Origin: Glandiceps talaboti
Lineage: Eukaryota; Hemichordata; Enteropneusta; Spengelidae
Direction: 5' to 3'
DNA: 10,000 bases
NCBI RefSeq assembly: GCF_964340395.1
Contig: NC_135567.1
Location: 10,734,484-10,744,483 of the forward strand
The position numbers and the translations under genes are program-made. The notes under the pieces are model-generated. The model had not been told where the DNA came from. It searched no databases and was given only the letters and a program-made list of their open reading frames with translations. This document shows, piece by piece, positions 6,378 to 10,000 of this stretch (the stretch's first letter is position 1; each line of letters opens with the position of its first letter).

Positions 6378-7600
6378 GTCTACAGTGTCAAACAGACATT
6401 GATGAATGTGCTACCAGTCCCTGCTTCAATGGCGGGCAATGTTTTGATGATGTGGCAGCCTTCCATTGCAACTGTGCTGTAGGATTTTCAGGCAACCATT
6501 GTCAGAACAATGACGATGATTGTGCAAATAACCCCTGTCAAAATGGCGGTATTTGCATTGACGGTATCAACCACTACATATGTTTCTGTGCAGATGGTTT
6601 CGATGGTGAGAATTGTGAGGATGACGTCAATGAATGCGAAAGCAATCCTTGTCAAAATGGCGCCACCTGCGAACATTTCACTGACTATTACAACTGCTCA
6701 TGCGTAAAAGGATATGTTGGTGTAAATTGCGAAAATAATGTTGATGATTGTGTTGAGGAGCCATGTTTGAATGGTGGACTGTGTATTGATGAAGTTGACA
6801 GTTATTCTTGTGAGTGTGTTGATGGGTATGCAGGTGATAATTGCAGCGAGGACATTGATGAGTGTGCTAACAATCCTTGTCAAAATGGCGGTTCGTGCAC
6901 TGATGGTATTGGTGTTTATGACTGCGCATGCGTTGATGGATATGAAGGTCAAAACTGTGAGAGAGAGGTTGATGAATGTGAGCACCACCCTTGTCAAAAT
7001 GGTGGTTCCTGTACAGATGCCATAAACACATACTACTGTACTTGCATGATTGGGTTTGAGGGCAGAGATTGTGAGATTCAAGTTGATGATTGTGCTAACA
7101 CACCATGTCATAATGGAGGTACTTGTAATGATTTGATTGGTGGTTTCACTTGTGAATGTCCTCAAGGATTTTGTGGTATAACATGTGAGGTTGACCTCGA
7201 TGAATGTATGAGCCAGCCATGCAAAAATGGCGGCACCTGCACTGACTTGAGGAACAGTTATGAATGTGTGTGCCCAGTCGGTGTAAGTGGTGAACGCTGT
7301 CAGATTAATTCACAGGATTGTCCTAGAGTTTTGCCCTGCAAAAATGGCGGCATTTGCATCGATGGATTCAATGACTACTCATGCCAATGTGCACTTGGAT
7401 TTGAAGGTGATGAATGTGAAATTAACATCAACGAGTGTGCTGTAATGCCGTGTCAAAATAGAGGATCTTGTTCTGATGGTGTCAACACTTACAGCTGTAC
7501 TTGTGCACCTGGTTATAATGGTGCTGATTGCAGTAATGACATTGATGAGTGTCAACTGTATGGAGTCACTTGTGCCAATGATGGAACCTGTGTTGATGAT
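6378..7600 (+). CDS. Notch-ligand-like gene, large EGF-repeat exon
   Basis: Residues 245-652. It finishes the first EGF (LQC), then encodes ten complete EGF repeats of about 38 residues and the first half of an eleventh. With the EGF begun in the previous exon, that makes eleven complete repeats plus one partial. Most follow (D/N)x(D/N)(E/D)C-x4-C-x5-C-x8-C-x-C-x8-C, the Notch-type calcium-binding class, and carry the C-x-D-x4-Y/F-x-C hydroxylation motif. O-fucose consensus (S/T before the third Cys) occurs in repeats 3, 5-8, 10 and 11, counted within this exon; O-glucose consensus in 3 and 8. Repeat 7 has a seventh cysteine (residue 510). Repeat length and number suit Serrate/Jagged better than Delta. 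The exon ends DD|GTAAGT before the last three cysteines, so it must continue downstream. No membrane segment is reached. Confidence 0.93.
6520..7480 (+). repeat. Tandem coding repeat, 114-bp period
   Basis: The segment around CCTTGTCAAAATGGCGG recurs with small changes near 6533, 6648, 6875, 6989, 7219 and 7337, usually at multiples of 114 bp (38 codons). Similarity extends to synonymous positions, particularly among repeats 2, 3, 5 and 6. This suggests tandem duplication or gene conversion between EGF units rather than protein-level constraint alone. Confidence 0.75.
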
Positions 7601-7748
7601 GTAAGTAAAATACAATTAGTTGATGATTTCATCATATCTCACCCATGTTAGGCTCTAAGAATGCTGAGTGGTGTCTGATAGCTACACTACAGCACCACCT
7701 TTGGCTTTATCTTAGGCTATTATTTTATAACATACCACATTCAAACAC

Positions 7749-8075
7749 CTTAGTGATTGGCTTAGACTGTGTCACATGGCCTGAACTATTGACATATGAT
7801 GACCTCAATTTGTATACAGAGGGCAACATTTATTTCCCCTAAGGTACTATTAAAGTACCACGAGAGTATTAGTGGTGATTTGCTTTCACTCTGGAAGGAA
7901 TACATGACAGCTTAGTGATTGGCTTAGCCTGTATCACATGGTCTGGCCTAGTGACACACGATGACCCAAGTTTGCATACAAAGGGCAATATTCGCTTGAT
8001 ATTTTCCATAGGGCACTATTACAGTACCGTAAGAGTGTTACTGGTGATTTGCTTTCACTTTGGAAGGAATACATG
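7749..8075 (+). repeat. Tandem duplication, 162-bp period, two diverged copies
   Basis: Copy 1 (7749-7906) and copy 2 (7911-8075) both begin CTTAGTGATTGGCTTAG and end GGAAGGAATACATG. Most positions between match, with transitions and small indels in the middle (near 7840 and 8010). The block TGGTGATTTGCTTTCACT is conserved in both. No frame is preserved, so it is non-coding. Confidence 0.85.
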
Positions 8076-8314
8076 TTGGGCAATGTGATGTTATCATATT
8101 ACCCCTCATGGTGTTATTTAGATTATTTTTCTCTCGGCTTTGGAAGATAGTTACTGCAAAACAACCCTCATATAGACATCTACTAGCGCCCTCATAGCCA
8201 GGCAATGAATGTAAACTATCCAACCAAATAGCAGGTTTAGTAAATGTATAACAGAGAACAAACATTAAGCAAACTAAAATGCACATGCACAGTCGAAGAA
8301 TAGCACTATACAAG

Positions 8315-8567
8315 TTTTCAAATTAAAATCAATATCACATCAATGTTTTCAAATCAAAATCAAAATCACATTACATCAAAGTTTTCAAATCAAAATCAAA
8401 ATCACATTAAATCAAAGTTTTCAAATCAAAATCAAAATCACATTAAATCAAAGTTTTCAAATCAAAATCAAAATCACATTAAATCAAAGTTTCCAAATCA
8501 AAAGCACATCACATCAAAGTTTTTAAATCAAAATCAAGTTTTCAAATCAAAATCAAAATCACAACAA
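8315..8567 (+). repeat. 36-bp minisatellite with internal TCAAAA hexamers
   Basis: Units begin at about 8315, 8346, 8382, 8418, 8454, 8490, 8520 and 8539, each starting TTTTCAAATCAAAATCAAAA or a variant. The central spacing is exactly 36 bp; edge units are 31, 30 and 19 bp. Because 36 is a multiple of three, a frame stays open and would read repeated FSNQNQNHIKSK. No flanking protein or splice context supports translation. The unit looks like an expansion of the hexamer TCAAAA. Confidence 0.9.
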
Positions 8568-9013
8568 AATTTAGTCATTTTAGAATCCTATATGGCTGAT
8601 TAATAAAGATTTATATAAACTATTTGTCATTGTACGTACAACAACAATTTTTTTACACATTTTGTAGCATTTTGAAATATATTGAGTTACAAACACTGAC
8701 GTGCTCAATATTGTTTGACGTTGATTTTTCAAGTAGGAAACCATGATGAAACAGTTTTGTAAATTAAAAAATCCAAAATAAACATCAAATTCTCATCCCA
8801 ATGGCCACTTTAATCAACATAGCATGTCATTTGCGCTGACGATGAGCCAAGGCAAGTGTTCAAGAACAAAATATGACGACGAACCTAAAGTTGATGCCTT
8901 CATTCTGATATTGTGAGATGGTCACTTGACTACAGTTTAACAACTTTACTTCAACCCTTGTGATACAAGTTGATGATAGGTGGAAATATCAATTATATCA
9001 TTTGTCTCGGCAG

Positions 9014-9179
9014 ATAATTAGATATTATTCCCCAATATCTTTCTTCGTTCGGCCAAGGAAAATACGAGTGACCTAAGGGGCCTTTGTCACTACTCGTCTA
9101 GGGACTCGTAGTGACAACCCTTAGGTCACGAATAATTTCTGGCTGAATGAAGAGAAATATTGGAGAATAACATAATTAT
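9014..9179. mobile_element. Foldback / palindromic MITE-like element
   Basis: The left arm 9014-9099 and right arm 9100-9179 are imperfect inverted copies almost to the centre, with hardly any loop. Matching landmarks are ATAATTA.../...TAATTAT at the ends, CCAATAT with ATATTGG, GTGACCTAAGGG with CCCTTAGGTCAC, and TTGTCACTAC with GTAGTGACAA. The interior carries no coding sequence. Non-autonomous MITEs have this form. Part of one arm recurs at 4350-4410, which supports dispersal. The outer TA-rich ends could be a TA or TATA target duplication, but this cannot be settled here. Confidence 0.75.
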
Positions 9180-9269
9180 ACCAGCCCCAGTAATATCAAA
9201 GAAAAAAAGGGGAAACTAATGGCGATTGACTCGTACTTTGAACATAGCAGAACCAATGACATAGACTAT

Positions 9270-9311
9270 AGACACGTGTTGTCATGGCACAGACTTGTGT
9301 TGTCATAAAGC
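9270..9311 (+). repeat. Two-copy 21-bp tandem repeat
   Basis: AGACACGTGTTGTCATGGCAC (9270-9290) is followed by AGACTTGTGTTGTCATAAAGC (9291-9311). They share AGAC and TGTTGTCAT at the same spacing. It is minor and of unknown significance. Confidence 0.6.
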
Positions 9312-9773
9312 AGAGTGACCAGAGGATATGTTCCATATTTCTGGCTTATGCATGGCATAATCAGATTTAGCAATATCGCTAAGATATTTGTCTAACCAGA
9401 TGATAAAATGTAGATAATTATTGATATTTTTGTTGTGGGGTTTCGAATTCATAATTTTCATTTTAAGTCAAATTTGATCTGTCTTCAACTACAACTCCAT
9501 CCTTAATCGCGTATTCTCAGTATCAGTAATACAGTGTCAAACCTGGACGTCTATGATCATCTATTTTGGCCAATCTCCTACACAGAACTACCGTAAAAAT
9601 GTCGACAACCATCCACAACTTCCGGTCAAACTTTCCAAGTTTTCAGTGGCGGCCATATTGGATTTTGTCCATAAATCATTGCATTCAAAAACTAATTATA
9701 TACATAGTATTTAAAGGCAGATTAGTTTATAAACAATATAACTATGAATTACCTTTACTGTGCGGCGAAATGC

Positions 9774-9808
<35 letters not shown>
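9774..9808 (+). repeat. (TTTA)n microsatellite
   Basis: About eight to nine uninterrupted TTTA units. It lies in non-coding sequence near the window end. Confidence 0.95.
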
Positions 9809-10000
9809 CTAATCTTTCATGTACAGACACCATATCAGTGCATGCGCACTGTTCTCCCAATGGAACCTGTTGCAAAATTACGTACACAGAAAAAAAAGGA
9901 AAAAAAGGACAAACCAGGACAAAAAGTTACAGACGCACAGTGTACTTTAAAAGATATCCACCCACATTACCAGACTACATTCTTAAGATATCTTTCAAAA

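Larger units (their letters stand above)
7601..10000 (+). other. Intron or 3' flank after the last visible exon
   Basis: It starts with the consensus donor GTAAGT. Because the exon stops halfway through an EGF, this is most likely an intron of at least 2400 bases. No acceptor followed by an EGF-like Cys pattern was found in the remaining sequence. AATAAA occurs at 8602-8607 and 8777-8782, but nothing else marks a transcript end. Stretches 8076-8314, 8570-9013, 9180-9269 and 9312-9773 show no gene or RNA. One contains a GGCGGCCATATTGGATTTTG motif at about 9650, which may belong to a dispersed repeat. Confidence 0.6.

Noticed and set aside
6488-7615. Minus-strand and alternate plus frames in the EGF exon
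   Set aside because: They are shadows of the repetitive EGF coding sequence. Their Ile/Thr- or Met/Val-rich composition follows from the repeat.
8315-8567. CRISPR-like direct repeats of 36 bp
   Set aside because: The units are contiguous with no spacers, and the sequence is eukaryotic; it is a minisatellite.
8343-8603. Possible protein with 12-residue FSNQNQNHIKSK repeats
   Set aside because: The frame stays open only because the unit is a multiple of three; edge units of 31, 30 and 19 bp break the period and no other coding evidence exists.

Overview
This is animal nuclear DNA. One plus-strand gene is spread over at least five coding exons. The exons join in consistent phases, have GT-AG borders, and are separated by AT-rich introns full of microsatellites and small palindromic repeats. 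The product is an extracellular Notch-ligand-type (DSL family) protein. Its visible order is an MNNL/C2-like N-terminal region, a DSL domain, then a run of calcium-binding EGF repeats. That family occurs throughout Metazoa. The compact introns and simple repeats suggest an invertebrate, but I cannot name the phylum from this window.

Layout: 1-1126 is upstream non-coding DNA, either promoter or an upstream intron. It holds a pair of CCAAT/CRE/TATA-like modules, a nested inverted repeat (435-694) and a long CAA microsatellite. Coding exons lie at 1127-1284, 3441-3591, 4490-4650, 5341-5603 and 6378-7600. Together they encode 652 in-frame codons. Residue numbers in the entries start at the first codon of the 1127 exon, because the signal-peptide exon is not seen. 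Intron 1285-3440 begins with a TG tract, a T27 run and a cluster of three hairpins. Intron 3592-4489 is mostly microsatellite and contains two long complementary blocks. Introns 4651-5340 and 5604-6377 are plain. The last visible exon ends at a strong donor inside an unfinished EGF repeat, so the gene continues past the window. The remaining 2.4 kb holds a tandem duplication, a 36-bp minisatellite and a palindromic foldback element (9014-9179), part of which also occurs inside the gene at about 4350-4410.

The most unusual feature is the ligand itself. The DSL domain is followed in the same exon, with no intervening intron, by a canonical Notch-type calcium-binding EGF. The two atypical EGFs (DOS region) of ordinary Delta and Jagged proteins are missing. 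The DSL loop that carries the Notch-contacting Arg and Phe residues is rewritten. Ten complete EGF repeats sit in a single 1.2-kb exon and keep DNA-level similarity at a 114-bp period, as expected for recent tandem expansion. No transmembrane segment, stop codon or poly(A) site that I can assign to the gene is visible.
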